DNA of 64,000 nucleotides from Haliclona indistincta (taxonomy: Eukaryota > Porifera > Demospongiae > Haplosclerida > Chalinidae). The DNA lies in assembly GCA_964017065.1 (NCBI GenBank), contig OZ024791.1, positions 8,349,322-8,413,321 on the forward strand, given 5' to 3'. The translations under genes were made by a program, and so were the position numbers. Of the stretch, positions 45,342 to 57,189 are shown piece by piece. The notes below the pieces were generated by a model. The model saw only the letters and a program-made list of their open reading frames with translations. It made no database searches and was not told where the DNA came from. Positions within the stretch are counted from its first letter, which is position 1. Each line of letters starts with the position of its first letter.

Positions 45342-45546
45342 TGCTGACTCCGACCACGTGACTAGCTCGTTCGAGCCACACCTTAGCTCGACCTTTGCAA
45401 CGATGATACAGCAATGCGTTGCATAAACAACGCCAACGCTTTGTTTAGTTAGTAGCAATAGAATTCTTATCAGCAAAATCAAGAATGAATACAACACAAA
45501 CAATACTAGCAATAACTAATACAATACCACAAAGAGTTCAATAATA

Positions 45547-46368
45547 TTATTTCCTTGGAGGTTGAGGACACTCGCTGGGCACTTTGAAATCACTTGGCGG
45601 AGGAGAACCAGCCTTGAAATCCTCAAAAGTATATGTATAATCAGTCCCAGGCTCTCTGCGAATCAGCATGACAGGAACATTAGGATTGTCACCGTCAATA
45701 TCTGTTCCCAGTATCAGCTGAACACTGCCGAGCTGGAGTATAAATTACAAGTCATCTCATGTACTATAGCGCTGTTGTTGCTTACATTGAGCGCCCAGGT
45801 ATTCATAGTCCTGTGTTCATAGGTCACGTTTCCTCTGAAGACAGTCTTTGGATCTTTAAGCCAGTCCCAGTACATGGGCAGTGTTTTGTCATCAGCATCT
45901 CGCTCACCGCAACGCTGTGTGTCTTTTGAAAGACTATTGAACAAGAAAGTAACAATTAAACATAATAACTATTATGAGAGATTGCTACTCATGCTCTCAC
46001 CCTCTGATGTTATAGATTTTTCCAGTGCCGTAGTCTTCAAGCTGGTAAACAGTTTCAGTGTCTTTTTGATCAGGCAAGTCAATAGTGATGTTCTCAACAG
46101 CTACATTAGCATTTTGATCTCTCTCCATCATGCCTGCGAGATTATAATAAGAATTATTGCTGTCAGCTGCATTGATGCATGGTATTACCAGCTCCGAAAC
46201 TTAAAGCGCGCCTATCTATCTGCACATGGAACTAAAGACAGCAAATGTAATGAAGCACAACCATTCTGATTTTTTGCATACTTTTGCCATGAAAGTCTCC
46301 GCAATATCTGGCGGAGAGATTGCAGCGCAAAGCGCCAACATTCCCACGAAGACCACGAGTTTCAGCAT
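45547..46368 (-). CDS. Small secreted protein, WDW family, member D
   Basis: ATG 46368: MLKLVVFVGMLALCAAIS, then PPDIAETFMAKV. Next exon GMMERDQNANVAVENITI...VYQLEDYGTGKIYNI, core exon at about 45933-45786 (QRCGERDADD...MYWDWLKDPKTVFRG...MNTWALN), last exon with NPNVPVMLIRRE and SDFKVPSECPQPPRK. The ATG is only 80 bp from that of RFC2 on the other strand. Confidence 0.7.
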
Positions 46369-46448
46369 GACGGCGGACAAGTAGACTGCACAGCAAAGAC
46401 TGGACACGTCGCACAAAAATTAATCGCGCGATTGTTTACTGTGCGCGC
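46369..46448. promoter_or_regulatory. 80 bp bidirectional promoter, WDW-D / RFC2
   Basis: Eighty bases separate the two start codons. They include GCGCGATTGTTTACTGTGCGCGCATGCG next to RFC2. Inferred shared promoter of a housekeeping gene and a secreted-protein gene. Confidence 0.5.
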
Positions 46449-48237
46449 ATGCGTCGTGAAAAGAAAATGGAGCAGGTTGAAGAAATGGATCACCAGCCCT
46501 CTTGCGATGCAGAAGATGACGCCAAGAAGAAGTCAAAGAAGCCTTCTCATGAGCTTCCATGGCTGGAAAAATATCGACCCTTGAAACTATCCGAGGTGGT
46601 AGGAAACGAAGAAACACTGAGTAGGCTTGAGGTTGGTGGGCGTGAAGTGGGTGTGGTCTCACGTTTTGGCTATTTTCCAGGTGTTTGCTCGTGAAGGAAA
46701 TGTGCCAAACCTGATTATTGCAGTAAGTGCATGAACACTGACTCACAATCTTTAGTTCTGCCTTTAGGGCCCACCAGGAACTGGTAAAACCACTAGTATA
46801 CTGTGTCTAGCTCGAGCAATGCTGGGTCCTGCTTTGAAAGATGCTGTGTTGGAGCTAAATGCGTCAAACGACAGGTTCGTATTAGCACTCAGTGCCTCAT
46901 AGTATGTGTTTGTAGAGGTATTGATGTAGTGCGGAATAAGATCAAGATGTTTGCTCATCAGAAAGTGACTCTCCCACCTGGTAGACACAAGATTATTATT
47001 CTCGACGAGGCAGACAGGTTAGTTGCTGGACCGCCATTGTGCGTTATGCTACCATGACTATAGCATGACTGAGGGAGCTCAACAAGCACTCAGAAGAACA
47101 ATGGAGGTCTTCTCAAAGACGACAAGATTCGCTCTTGCTTGCAATAACTCCGAAAAGATCATTGGTGAGTATAAAAGAGAGCGTTCTTTATCGCCAATTC
47201 CTTTCCTTGAATAGAGGCTATTCAGTCGAGATGTGCTGTTCTAAGATATTCTAGACTATCCGATGGTCAAATCTTGCAACGCCTCTTGGAAGTCTGTGAC
47301 AAAGAGAACGTGAGGCATTATTCAACACGTGTGTGAATGAGTGAGATACTGTATAGTTATCAGGTACCCAAGGTGGATGACGGGTTAGAAGCAATAGTGT
47401 TCACAGCACAGGGAGACATGAGACAGGTATGGTAACATAGTAGTAGTGAGTGGAGCAAGATCTGCATAATACAGTATATACTGTACGCTCCATAGCCTCC
47501 TAGGCATTGTAATTGTTATTTTACTCAAGGTCATCGGGTTAAATTTGGATTCATGCCAGGTCATGTGTTGGCTGTCATGTGATGTTATGTATTCTCTAAT
47601 CCAGGCACTCAATAATTTACAGTCTACAGCGGCTGGGTTTGGTTATGTCAATGCAGAGAATGTCTTCAAGGTAAACAAATAGATTATAATAATAACTGTG
47701 TCAGAATAATTGAGTAATATTTGAAACATGATTTCTTACTAGCACATGCATCTTCCTATCTCATACTCAAAAAAGGCCTTTTCTATTAAAAAAAGCCTTT
47801 TCATTGTCTTTTTTCCTGTTTTCTCAACTGACTTGTTTAGGTCTGTGATGAGCCCCATCCTCTGTTGATCAAGGAAATGCTGGGTCACTGTACAACTGGT
47901 GGTATGGACGATGCCTATCTCATACTCAAGTCACTCTGGGACAAGGGCTACTCATCACATGACATCATTACAAACACCTTTAGAGTCTGCAAAAACATGG
48001 ACATGCCCGAGTACCTGAAACTAGAGTTCATAAAGGTGAGAGGGGTGTGGTAGTCGTATTACCTTATACGGTGATGGGTGTGGTTAGTCTGGTAACCATA
48101 GCACTGTAGTAAGATGTGTGTTTCTTGTTTAGGAGATTGGTATGACGCACCTTAAGATCACAGAGGGCTTGGATACTCTCCTTCAACTATCGGGCCTTGT
48201 AGCAAGACTGTGCTTAAAGACAGTGCCTCCTGAATAA
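46449..48237 (+). CDS. RFC2: Replication factor C subunit 2
   Basis: Ten exons: 46449-46631, 46681-46722, 46768-46874, 46916-47017, 47064-47164, 47215-47309, 47364-47426, 47605-47670, 47841-48035, 48133-48237. A charged N-terminus is followed by [10 protein letters not shown], Walker [11 protein letters not shown], Walker B IILDEADS (a DEAD box as in RFC small subunits), the sensor region [16 protein letters not shown] motif [10 protein letters not shown] and the C-terminal collar to KTVPPE. The sequence follows the RFC2 (40 kDa) subunit closely, including [13 protein letters not shown] and VCDEPHPLL. It is part of the clamp loader that places PCNA on primed DNA. A second in-frame ATG at 46467 could also serve as start. 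Confidence 0.95.
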
Positions 48238-48433
48238 CTCACCCCTCACACACACACACACACTATCGTACGGCTGTTAATTCACTTATACACTATTCTG
48301 CTCATCACTTTAATCTTAACACTATAAAGCAATTACTTTAACTACTGAAAATGGTTTCATGTGGTTTGTGTGTTTACGATAGCTGTGGTACTTTAGTAGG
48401 TATTCTTATTTTCAAAACAGGGGCACGAATGTA

Positions 48434-48945
48434 CTATGAAATTTTAAAGACAAAACATTCAATTGAGCCTTGCATTTGTGACAGCACTTTCACCAATTTA
48501 GGTTTTGATCTTAGTTTCGCTTGTTGGATAGAAGGGTTTTGTGTTGCTTTCTGTTCATCGGATGAGTTGCAAACATCAAAGTGATTTGGTGGAGGTGTTG
48601 TCGTCAAGAATTCAATGTCATCGTACTGCAGTTGGTGTTTAGGTAGATCATCGCTAACCTGTATCAGTAACACAGGCACTTTAGTCTTATTTGAATACAC
48701 CCACTTTTAATACAGTGATAGCTAGATCTCTGAAAATAGGACCAGTTACCGAATGCACTTTAACGATTTCTCACAGGTGTGTAATTTGCTTCCCAAACGT
48801 CCAGTTCTCTTCCTCTGTAGTACATCTGCCCTTTATAAACCCAGAGTGTGAAAGTGTTGGGCAGCTCTGGTCTCTGTTGACTGAGGGTTCCCTGGAACGG
48901 TAGAGAGAGACAGAGCAGTGCTGTGATCATGATAGCAGCCATCAT
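48434..48945 (-). pseudogene. WDW family member E, internally deleted
   Basis: A good signal-peptide exon starts at 48945 (MMAAIMITALLCLSLPFQGTLSQ, RPELPNTFTLW). It is followed at once by a stub of the core exon (MYYRGRELDVWEANY) and then by a stop. Further on, about 48710-48434 encodes the C-terminal part (VGVYSNKTKVPVLLIQ...FDVCNSSDE) and an odd Lys-rich tail. The middle exons with the first conserved Cys and the F/W-D-W motif are missing. Most likely a deleted copy; a short expressed product cannot be excluded. Confidence 0.6.
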
Positions 48946-49319
48946 GATGCTGACCTTGTTGTGAAGTATCGGTTGAAAATTCAAGCTTTAAATGATCACT
49001 AGTCAATGGTGAATACTAGAAAAATCTAACTTCGTTAAGCTATTTGTTTGTTCTGTTGTTGAGTCATTACTTGCATGACCTCACAAAATTTATCAGTGGA
49101 TGTGTTTGGAATTGCAATGTTACTAGTAGCTACAAGAGATGCCGCAGTGACGCTATACGATGTGTTGACCGTTCTCCCAATGCATAAAAGATATCTGATG
49201 AATAGTGTAGCATTACATATACATCATTTGCACGCCCTATTCTTGGAAATCGCTACTCATTATTACACACACTATACTACTGTCTCAAGTCATACACACA
49301 ATCTGTCAGCAGATATTGC

Positions 49320-50199
49320 TCAGTGCTTGCCAAGCTCTGTCATCTTTTTGAAGACTTCACCAGTTGGGTCCATCATGAATGGTGACATGATTAGTGATGG
49401 ATGGTCAGCATTCTTCATGAACTGCTGTCCAGGACTTGGACTACCACAAATGAGTGGGACATTGAAGGTAGATGATGGAGCCCCAGGAGTGAAGCCAGTG
49501 ATGAACATTAGCAGGTCTTGGTCTATTGCATTGGGAGGAGCCTGCATTAGCATCATAGGGCGGTTTGGGAATTTAGATGTTACGCCCACTTTCAAACCAC
49601 CAACTACACCCTATAAAACAAAAAGTGAAGGCAAATATAAGGTCTTTGTGCTTACCGATATGTTGGCCGCCCACACATCCAATGTCGATCCTTCAAAAAA
49701 TTTTGTCCCTCATAAACAGCATTCTTCACCCAGTCCCACATTCCAGCTGTTGGTTTAATTTTGGGTATAGTCTGTGGTATGCAACCTACAACAGGGCCCA
49801 CTCTATAGCAAACAGTAATGTAACAATACTCTGGCGTTCTTACTGAATTGCGGTGTAGAGGTGACCTGATTCATAATCAACCACTGTGTAAAGAGCAGCT
49901 GTACATGATGTTATCTCAAATACTTGGGACATATTTCCGCTCTCAAAATCAGATTCAATTAGCACTGTTGATATGGTTTAGACAATGTAACACAAGATTT
50001 GTAAATGTTTGTTTTACCTTGTCCAGTTCCTCCAAGGTATTCCACATCACCCTATCATATCGTCAATGATTATTTTAAAATGTGTGTACTGACTGCTCAC
50101 CGCCATCCCAAAGGAGTTTGGTATCACTGGACGTGTTTGAGAGAGAGCTCCCTCGAGCATTAGTGTGAGTCCAAGCAGCACTGTGATCATGACAGCCAT
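49320..50199 (-). CDS. WDW family member F, with a frameshift in the core exon
   Basis: ATG 50199: MAVMITVLLGLTLMLEGALS, RPVIPNSF. Then DVEYLGGTGQ, SGNMSQVFEITSCTAALY, and a core exon with MWDWVKNAVYEGQ. After that, a run AAAATTTTTT (complement near 49692) leaves the frame one base short compared with member H, so the LDVWAAN motif falls in another frame. The last exon is intact (VGVTSKFPNRPMMLM..., ...FNVPLICGSP) and ends with the array-specific tail QQFMKNADHPSLIM...MTELGKH. Either a recent pseudogene or a homopolymer sequencing error. Confidence 0.65.
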
Positions 50200-50579
50200 T
50201 CTGTTTGCCTGTATGCAGTTACCAGCCTGCACTCTCTATTTATAGCAGCCATAAACTGAGCATGTGATGTTTGTCCAAGAGTCAGCTGGTCATGTGTTAG
50301 TCAAGCTGTTACTATCCAGCACATGTGATGGGTGCACACAGCCACTCCAGTTGTGCTAGGCTGTGCTAGCAGAGGCAAACCAACCGATTACATAGTGATT
50401 GTGCAATAGTTTAGATGAACATCCCACATGTATCAAATATTACTTTAGCCTTGCAATTATTGTGAGCAGCACCATATAATGTGGTGAGGTAATTATTAGT
50501 CATGAGTGTTATTGGCTTGATGTATGTTTCCATTCTAGCTCTGATATTGTAGGAAGTTGTCCGACATTTTAATAGCACA

Positions 50580-51095
50580 GCAGTTAGCATCACTGGATAG
50601 TGTTAGCATCACCAGATCGTGTTAGCATCACCGGATAGTGTTAGCATCACCGGATAGTGTTAGCATCGCCGGATCGTGTTAGCATCGCCGGATCGTGTTA
50701 GCATCGCCGGATCGTGTTAGCATCGCTGGATCGTGTTAGCATCGCTGGATCGTGTTAGCATCGCTGGATCGTGTTAGCATCGCTGGATAGTGTTAGCATC
50801 GCTGGATAGTGTTAGCATCGCTGGATAGTGTTAGCATCGCTGGATAGTGTTAGCATCGCTGGATCGTGTTAGCATCACTGGATCGTGTTAGCATCGCTGG
50901 ATCGTGTTAGCATCGCTGGATCGTGTTAGCATCACTGGATCGTGTTAGCATCACCGGATCGTGTTAGCATCACCGGATCGTGTTAGCATCACCGGATCGT
51001 GTTAGCATCACTGGATCGTGTTAGCATCACTGGATCGTGTTAGCATCACCGAACAGTGTTAGCATCACTGGATAGTGTTAGCATCACTAGATCAT
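50580..51095. repeat. 19 bp minisatellite, about 27 copies
   Basis: Unit GTGTTAGCATCACTGGATC with variants at three positions (A/G in ATCAC/ATCGC, C/T, and C/A at the unit end). Variants are clustered in blocks rather than random, pointing to repeated slippage or unequal exchange. It lies between members F and G. Confidence 0.92.
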
Positions 51096-51186
51096 GTTGT
51101 TTTGCATTCTAAAATTGATTTCAATAAGCTAACACACACTATACTACTGTCTCAAGTCATACACACAGTCTGTCAGCAGATATTGC

Positions 51187-52068
51187 TCAGTGCTTGCCAA
51201 GCTCTGTCATCTTCTTGAACACTCCACCAGTTGGGTCCATCATGAATGGTGACATGATCAGTGATGGATGATCAGCATTCTTCATGAACTGCTGTCCAAC
51301 ACTAGGACTACCACAGTTGGATGGAACAGTAAAGACAGATGATGGAGGAGTATTGGTGCTGAATTTTGTAATATGTAACACAAAGTTAATGTGCAGTCCA
51401 TCAACACTGATTTGCTGTTTCAGTAACACGGGTACATCAGTGTTGGTGGGTGATACCCCGATACTGATGTTACTTTCCTAAAGTAAATTTTCGATGTAAA
51501 TAATCATTATCATAACCATAGATAACCTACAGTGGTATTGACTGCCCATATATCTAACTTCATATGGTTATAAACACTCTGTCCCTCAAAAAAAGCATAC
51601 TTCAGCCAATCCCAGTATCTCAACGGTGGGGCATCCCTGGGTGCAGGTGCTGGAATACATCCTGATATGGAGCTCCCTACTCTAACGAAAAGCTGTGATA
51701 ATGCATTATAACAGTTCTTACTGGAACTTGGTGTAGATATGTCCTGTGTCATAGCGAACAAGAGAAGTACCACCAGCTCTACATGTTGTCATCTGAAAAC
51801 TTTGTATCAGTTTCTTGTCTTCATAGTTCGATGCCACTGAAACTGTTGCAAAGATTGTTAGCATACAGCACACTTACTATAGCTCATTGATTACCAACTC
51901 CAGGTTCTTCTTCAACAACAGCCTATATTGTCATTACTATACATTATGTCACACCAACTGTACACTCACTGTGTAAGAGAAAGTGTTTGGTATCACTGGA
52001 CGTGTTTGAGAGAGAGCTCCATCGAGCATTAGAGTGAGTCCAAGCAGCACTGTGATCATGACAGCCAT
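51187..52068 (-). CDS. Small secreted protein, WDW family, member G
   Basis: ATG 52068: MAVMITVLLGLTLMLDGALS, RPVIPNTFSYT. Exons then give VVEEEPGVG, NYEDKKLIQSFQMTTCRAGG, core YWDWLKYAFFEGQS...LDIWAVNTT, and a last exon VGVSP-like SIGVSPTNTDVPVLL...FTVPSNCGSP plus the tail QQFMKNADHPSLIM...MTELGKH. Intact by eye. More diverged in its middle exons from F, H and I than in the signal peptide and tail, which are nearly identical across the array. Confidence 0.75.
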
Positions 52069-52263
52069 TCTGGTTTGTTTCAATTTCAGTGCTGCATGGC
52101 TAGCCTGCTCTATATAAAGCCATAATTGTAAGTGCTTGCCAAATCATGTTGCCAAGTCAGCATGTGGTGTTGTCCTATGTCTTTTCAAAGTGTTGCATGT
52201 GACTCACCACATTGGCACTCAAGTTCACCACTACACTGCTGCTGCTGCTGGAGAATGAGGTAA

Positions 52264-52498
52264 ACTAAGAAGATTGGGCATCAAACTAAGAAGATTGGGT
52301 ATTCAACTAAGAAGATTGGGCATCCAACTAAGAAGATTGGGCATCCAACTAAGAAGATTGGGTATTCAACTAAGAAGATTGGGCATCCAACTAAGAAGAT
52401 TGGGTATTCAACTAAGAAGATTGGGTATTCAACTAAGAAGATTGGGTATTCAACTAAGAAGATTGGGTATTCAACTAAGAAGATTGGGTATTCAACTT
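52264..52498. repeat. 21 bp minisatellite, about 11 copies
   Basis: Unit AACTAAGAAGATTGGGTATTC (length 21) with two variant forms (GTATTC and GCATCC). As 21 is a multiple of three it stays open in one frame (repeating RLGIQL R), which is a by-product and not a gene. It sits just upstream of member G. Confidence 0.92.
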
Positions 52499-52845
52499 AA
52501 TTTTGTGTAGTATCAATAACTATTGCGTAAGATCACTGATATAGTGTTGCTAATGAGACGAGACTTATCTCTATAGATAAAATTTTAATAATAATGTTGA
52601 TCATCATGGTGTGTACATAATTATGTGGCTGGTTTTAACTCAGAAATATATCATTTATTAGAACAGGAGTTGTTATGACAAGTATATCACTGATACTGGC
52701 TCTGGTAGTACTATCCGACAGCACATGATGTACCGTATTTCATTGTTTCTGAAAGTGATCTTCAAATAATTACAACAAAAACTCATTTTAGTTATCACAA
52801 TACTACTGTCTCAAGTCACACACACAGTCTGTCAGCAGATATTGC

Positions 52846-53756
52846 TCAGTGCTTGCCAAGGTCTATCATATTCTTGAAGACTTTAACAGTTGGGTCCATC
52901 ATGAATGGTGGCATGATTAGTGATGGATGGTCAGCATTCTGCATGAGCTGCTGTCCGACTGGTACCGGTGGACAGGTAACGGTTTTTGGAATTTCAAAGG
53001 CAGACGACGGAGGAGCACCTGGAACAAAATCTAGAATAAAATACAACATGTCTTTGTCGACTTCATTGGGAGGAGCCTGCATTAGCATCATAGGTTGGTT
53101 TGGGCTATCGGGAGTTACACCAACTTTCAAACCACCAGCTGAACCCTATAAAGCAAGAGGTGAAGCCATGCAACAATAAAGTATTTGAGGATGTGCTTAC
53201 TGATGTGTTGGCAGCCCACACATCCAATGTCAATCCTCCAATGACACTTTGTCCCTCGTAAATAGCAGTCTTCACCCAGTCCCACATTCCAACAGGTGGT
53301 TTAATTTTGGGTACAGTCTGTGGTATGCAACCTAATATGGGTCCCACTCTAGAAAAGAAAATGTTTCAATAATATTGCGCTATATAGTGCATGTGCTTCT
53401 TACTGGATCACAGTGTCAAATACTCCAGCTCCAAACTGAATGAATGAACCATAAGCTGCTACGCAATTTGCCATCTGGAAGATTTGTGACACATTTCCGC
53501 CCTCAAAGTCATATGCGATTTGTACTGTTTCAAATAAAATAATGATGTGAAGTGTGTTTTGCACAAGAATGATTTACCTTGTCCAACTCCTCCAAAATAT
53601 TCCACTTTAGCCTGTTTTTATTATTATGAGTCCATGTATGTGTGTATGTGTGCTCACCATCATCGTGAAGGAGTTTGGTATCACTGGACGTGTTTGTGAG
53701 AGAGCTCCATTGAGCATTAGAGTGAGTCCAAGCAGCACTGTGATCACGACAGCCAT
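52846..53756 (-). CDS. Small secreted protein, WDW family, member H
   Basis: ATG 53756: MAVVITVLLGLTLMLNGALS, RPVIPNSFTMM. Then VEYFGGVGQ, GGNVSQIFQMANCVAAYG, core MWDWVKTAIYEGQSVIGG and LDVWAANTS, last exon VGVTPDSPNQPMMLM...FEIPKTVTC and tail QQLMQNADHPSLIM...MIDLGKH. It is the cleanest intact member of the young array and serves as reference for the frameshift in F. The intron near 53620 includes GT-rich sequence. Confidence 0.77.
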
Positions 53757-54535
53757 TCTGGTTTGCCTGATGCTCTGACTTGCAACAATGCAAATGCCTT
53801 GTCTGCAGCTAACTAGCCTGCATCCGTGCTATTTATAGCAGCCATAAGCTGAGCATGTGATGTTTTTCAAGAGCCTGTTGGTCTTGCAAAGGTTATCTGT
53901 TACTATATGAAGCATGTGATCCATCACTCTACTCCTCTCTAATACATCAGTCTACATCACTCAGGGTTCCATTTTCACTGTGATTAGATAACTAACAACA
54001 CAGTCGTTTAGATGGAGATGCACAAAATCATTTTCAGTAGTGTGGCTGTGCACATGATCATCACATGTGTTAGGCTTATCTCATACTTAATGATCATTGT
54101 TGTTTCTTTGTTATTTAGCTGACCTTCATTGTAAATAGCTCTTGAGCTGCTTGATGCCTGCATGCAGCTGTATTGACTTTAGTACTATTTTTAACCTTCT
54201 ACAAACCAGTCATCAGTATTGATGACACACTATATACATGTACTATCATGACATTTTTGAGTAGATGCTTCTCATAGAGTTAGTGGTTCTTGTTTTTATT
54301 GGAAGTATATAGTTTATGGTATGTTTTCAATCTTGTGCTTGTTTTGTAAACATGTTTTTGAGAAACCTATGAATGTGTATGCTATTCCCATAGAAGAAAA
54401 GTAAATGAATCAGTTTATTTTGCATATTGAAGACGCAAGAACACAGAAAGGGAACTAAAACAGCAACTAATGGTGTTGGTGCACTATACTACTGTCACAC
54501 ACACAGTCTGTCAGCAGATATTGCTCAGTGCTTGC
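53757..54535. other. Intergenic between members H and I
   Basis: AT-rich, no ORF or repeat beyond short runs seen. It should hold the promoter of H and the 3' UTR of I. Confidence 0.45.
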
Positions 54536-55466
54536 CTATAGGTCTGTCATCTTCTTTAACGCTTCACCAGTTGGGTCCATCATGAATGGTGGCATGATTA
54601 GTGATGGATGGTCAGCATTCTTCATGAACTGCTGACCAACACTAGTAGGGGGAACACATTTGGGTGGAACGTTGAAGGTAGACGAGGGAGGAGCACCAGG
54701 TGTGAACATGTTGATGAAATACAGCACGTCTCTTTGGACAGTTCCAGGACCTGATACCATTAGCACCGTAGGCTGGTTGGTATTGTTAGGAGACACACCC
54801 ACTCGTATACCACCATAACCTGCACCCTAACAGACAATGCTATGGTATAACTTTATACTATAAAGATGTTCTTACACTAAAATTGGCTGCCCAGATGTCC
54901 AGCTTCCTTCCCATTAGAATTTGTTGTCCCTCGTAATTAGCAGTCTTCAGCCAGTCCCACATTCCTCCTGGCGATGGTTTAGTCTTCGGTATGGTTTGGG
55001 GAATACAGCCAGAAATGGGGCCCATTCTGAAGAATAAAAGAACTGACTATTGCAATATTACACAGGGACTCCTTACTGTATTACATAGTAGATGTTTCCA
55101 GTATCAAAACGGGCCAATGAAGAACCACCAGCTGTACATGAGGTCAGCTTTAAAGTTTGCAGCATCATTCCGCCCTCAAAGTTGCTTGCATAATTTACTG
55201 TTGATATAGTTCACAGTATGAATAGTATGACACAATACAATGATTTACCTATTCCAGTTCCTCCAAGATATTCCACTCCAGCCTAGCATCAAGTAGTGTA
55301 ACGTGAGTGAGAGAGAGAGGTGGGGAGAGGGGGGAGAGAGAATGAGAGAGGGAGTGTGTGTGCTAACCGTGAACATAAATGAGTTTGGTATCACTGGACG
55401 TGTTTGAGAGAGAGCTCCATCGAGCATTAGAGTGAGTCCAAGCAGCACTGTGATTATGACAGCCAT
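54536..55466 (-). CDS. Small secreted protein, WDW family, member I
   Basis: ATG 55466: MAVIITVLLGLTLMLDGALS, RPVIPNSFMFT. Then VEYLGGTGI, NFEGGMMLQTLKLTSCTAGG, core MWDWLKTANYEGQQ...LDIWAANFS, last exon VGVSPNNTNQPTVLM...FNVPPKC and tail QQFMKNADHPSLIM...MTDL. A TAG at 54538-54536 ends it three residues earlier than its sisters (which end ELGKH); the next bases still spell a GKH-like ending out of frame. Otherwise intact. Confidence 0.76.
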
Positions 55467-56095
55467 TCTGGTTTGCTCCTGTCGAGATGCTGCTATTCAG
55501 CGATCAAGTGAACCTTTATAAGTGAAGTGTTTTTATTGAAAGTTTTCACAAGTAATATTTTCAGTTTCATGCTTGTTTTGTACTGTGGCTTCCTTGCTGG
55601 AGCCACACCCCGACCACATGTCATCTCTAACCTTATTGGTCAGCCTGGAACTCACATTACCATGTTTAGTCATAACTCTAAGCATGCACCATGTGTGTCA
55701 CTGTATTTGTTTAGACCTGGCAATATACAGGGGGAAGTGGTTTACTTTAAAATGTTAAATAACCGGTTATCAGTGGTTTACTTTAAAATGTTAAATAACC
55801 GGTTATCAGTGGTTATAAGGTTATACTATCATGGCCAACATGGAATCACTGTTATCATCAGTTGTCATAATTATTATTGTGTTATCATGGCCAACATGGA
55901 ATCACTGTTATAATTATGAGCAGTTATTTTATTATTCTGTTATCATGGCTATCGGGTTATCATGGTTATCAGGTTTTGTAGCTCAGGAAGCTCTAAGATC
56001 AAAGGCACCGCTAGTGGAATATATCCCATACCACTGCGGATTTCAGGGCAATACTTATATTCCTCAGGAAGTAGTTCTACTTCCGGTTGTATGTA
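55467..56095. repeat. Short tandem duplications, no gene
   Basis: A 37 bp unit beginning TGGTTTACTTTAAAATGTTA is duplicated at 55738-55812. The phrase ATCATGGCCAACATGGAATC occurs twice (55829 and 55884). Small open frames contain no recognisable domain. Confidence 0.6.
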
Positions 56096-56098
56096 AAA

Positions 56099-56385
56099 CA
56101 TGGAATGTGGAATGGAATGCCGCCATTATATTGTGTGGTCTCGCACTAGAAACTACTAAACCCTAAACCCAAGACCCTAAAAACCTTCGCCTAACTGCGC
56201 AAAGTCGGGAGGGTCGCCCTAACCCGGGCCTTCGGCCCTTGGTAAGCCTAAGGATCATCGGGAGGGTCATCAATGACCAGCTTAGCTCAAGAAAGTTCAA
56301 TGGCAACCGTTAGGCGAAGGTTTTTAGGGTCTTGGGTTTAGTAGTTTCTAGTGCGATAATGGCGGCATTCCATTCCGTGTTTTAC
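56099..56385. mobile_element. Inverted-repeat element made of SINE-body sequence
   Basis: The arms at about 56103-56190 and 56303-56380 are reverse complements (AATGCCGCCATTAT...CACTAGAAACTACTAAACCC...CCTTCGCCTAAC). The centre carries the SINE-body phrases GGGAGGGTCG and CGGGCCTTCGGCCC. It could be a hairpin element or two SINE ends in opposite orientation. Confidence 0.6.
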
Positions 56386-56389
56386 TTCT

Positions 56390-57090
56390 ACTTCCTGGGG
56401 GATATATATTGCCCAGGAAGTCACGCTCACTTCCTGGGGAATATATAGAAGTCAGCTGACTTCAAAAAGTTACCTCCCACTTACCCCTCCGTACGGAGGA
56501 GAGGCTGGCTTCACAGAGAGTGAAGCCGAAGTTGCCTTTGAAGAGATTGCGGCGATTTTATAGCACTAAAGTTTCATGACACTTGTGGGACTCAAATAGT
56601 GCGAAAAAATGGCGTCTTGAACTTGTGAACAACAAAAATAAACCAGCCATAATCATGTAAAGGGAACTATTTGCAGCATCTAAAAGCACGACTAAGTTTG
56701 GAGCATCAACCAAGCTCGCCGGGAGGGCCAAGCTCAAGCTTAGCAAAGAACGCGTTATTCGAGACAAACGCCGGGACCGTTCGACAGTGACGAACGACGC
56801 CGGTCACGGAATGGCTGGACAAACTACTGCAACCTAGGTTTGTTAAGCTGCAAAGGCTACATAACTAAACTGCAGGACCCACACGTATGCCTCAGCGAGG
56901 CTTACCGTTGCTGTCAGTTCTTCGGGCGGTCAACCAATGATCACTCGCGTACTCGACAAAGTTGGCTTATTCAGGTTAGTAAACGAACGAAAGTGTGCAG
57001 AAAGCCAGTCTTGCTGTTGGATCTTAGAGCTTTCTGAGCTACAAAATGGTTAACCCATGGGTTCCTCGGCAGTATGGAATATGGTTATGA
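56390..57090. other. Unassigned sequence
   Basis: No gene or clear repeat seen. One short near-palindrome (ACTTACCCCTCCGTACGGAG in part) and a doubled ACTTCCTGGGG phrase at about 56390 and 56430. Confidence 0.4.
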
Positions 57091-57189
57091 CTCATTTCAC
57101 CCGGTTTGAAACGACTACGTCACGGGTACGTCACGTGCACAAACCCCCTTCGGGGGCTTATTTCATCTACATGCGCGCGCGTACTGAAT

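Noticed and set aside
50580..51095. CRISPR array
   Set aside because: Units are contiguous 19-mers without unique spacers, in an animal genome.
52274..52510. Repeat protein with RLGIQL units
   Set aside because: A by-product of a 21 bp minisatellite; no homology, no signal, no splice sites.
55527..56166. Secreted or membrane proteins in 55.5-56.2 kb
   Set aside because: Frames consist of short tandem duplications; hydrophobic stretches are not enough to call a gene.
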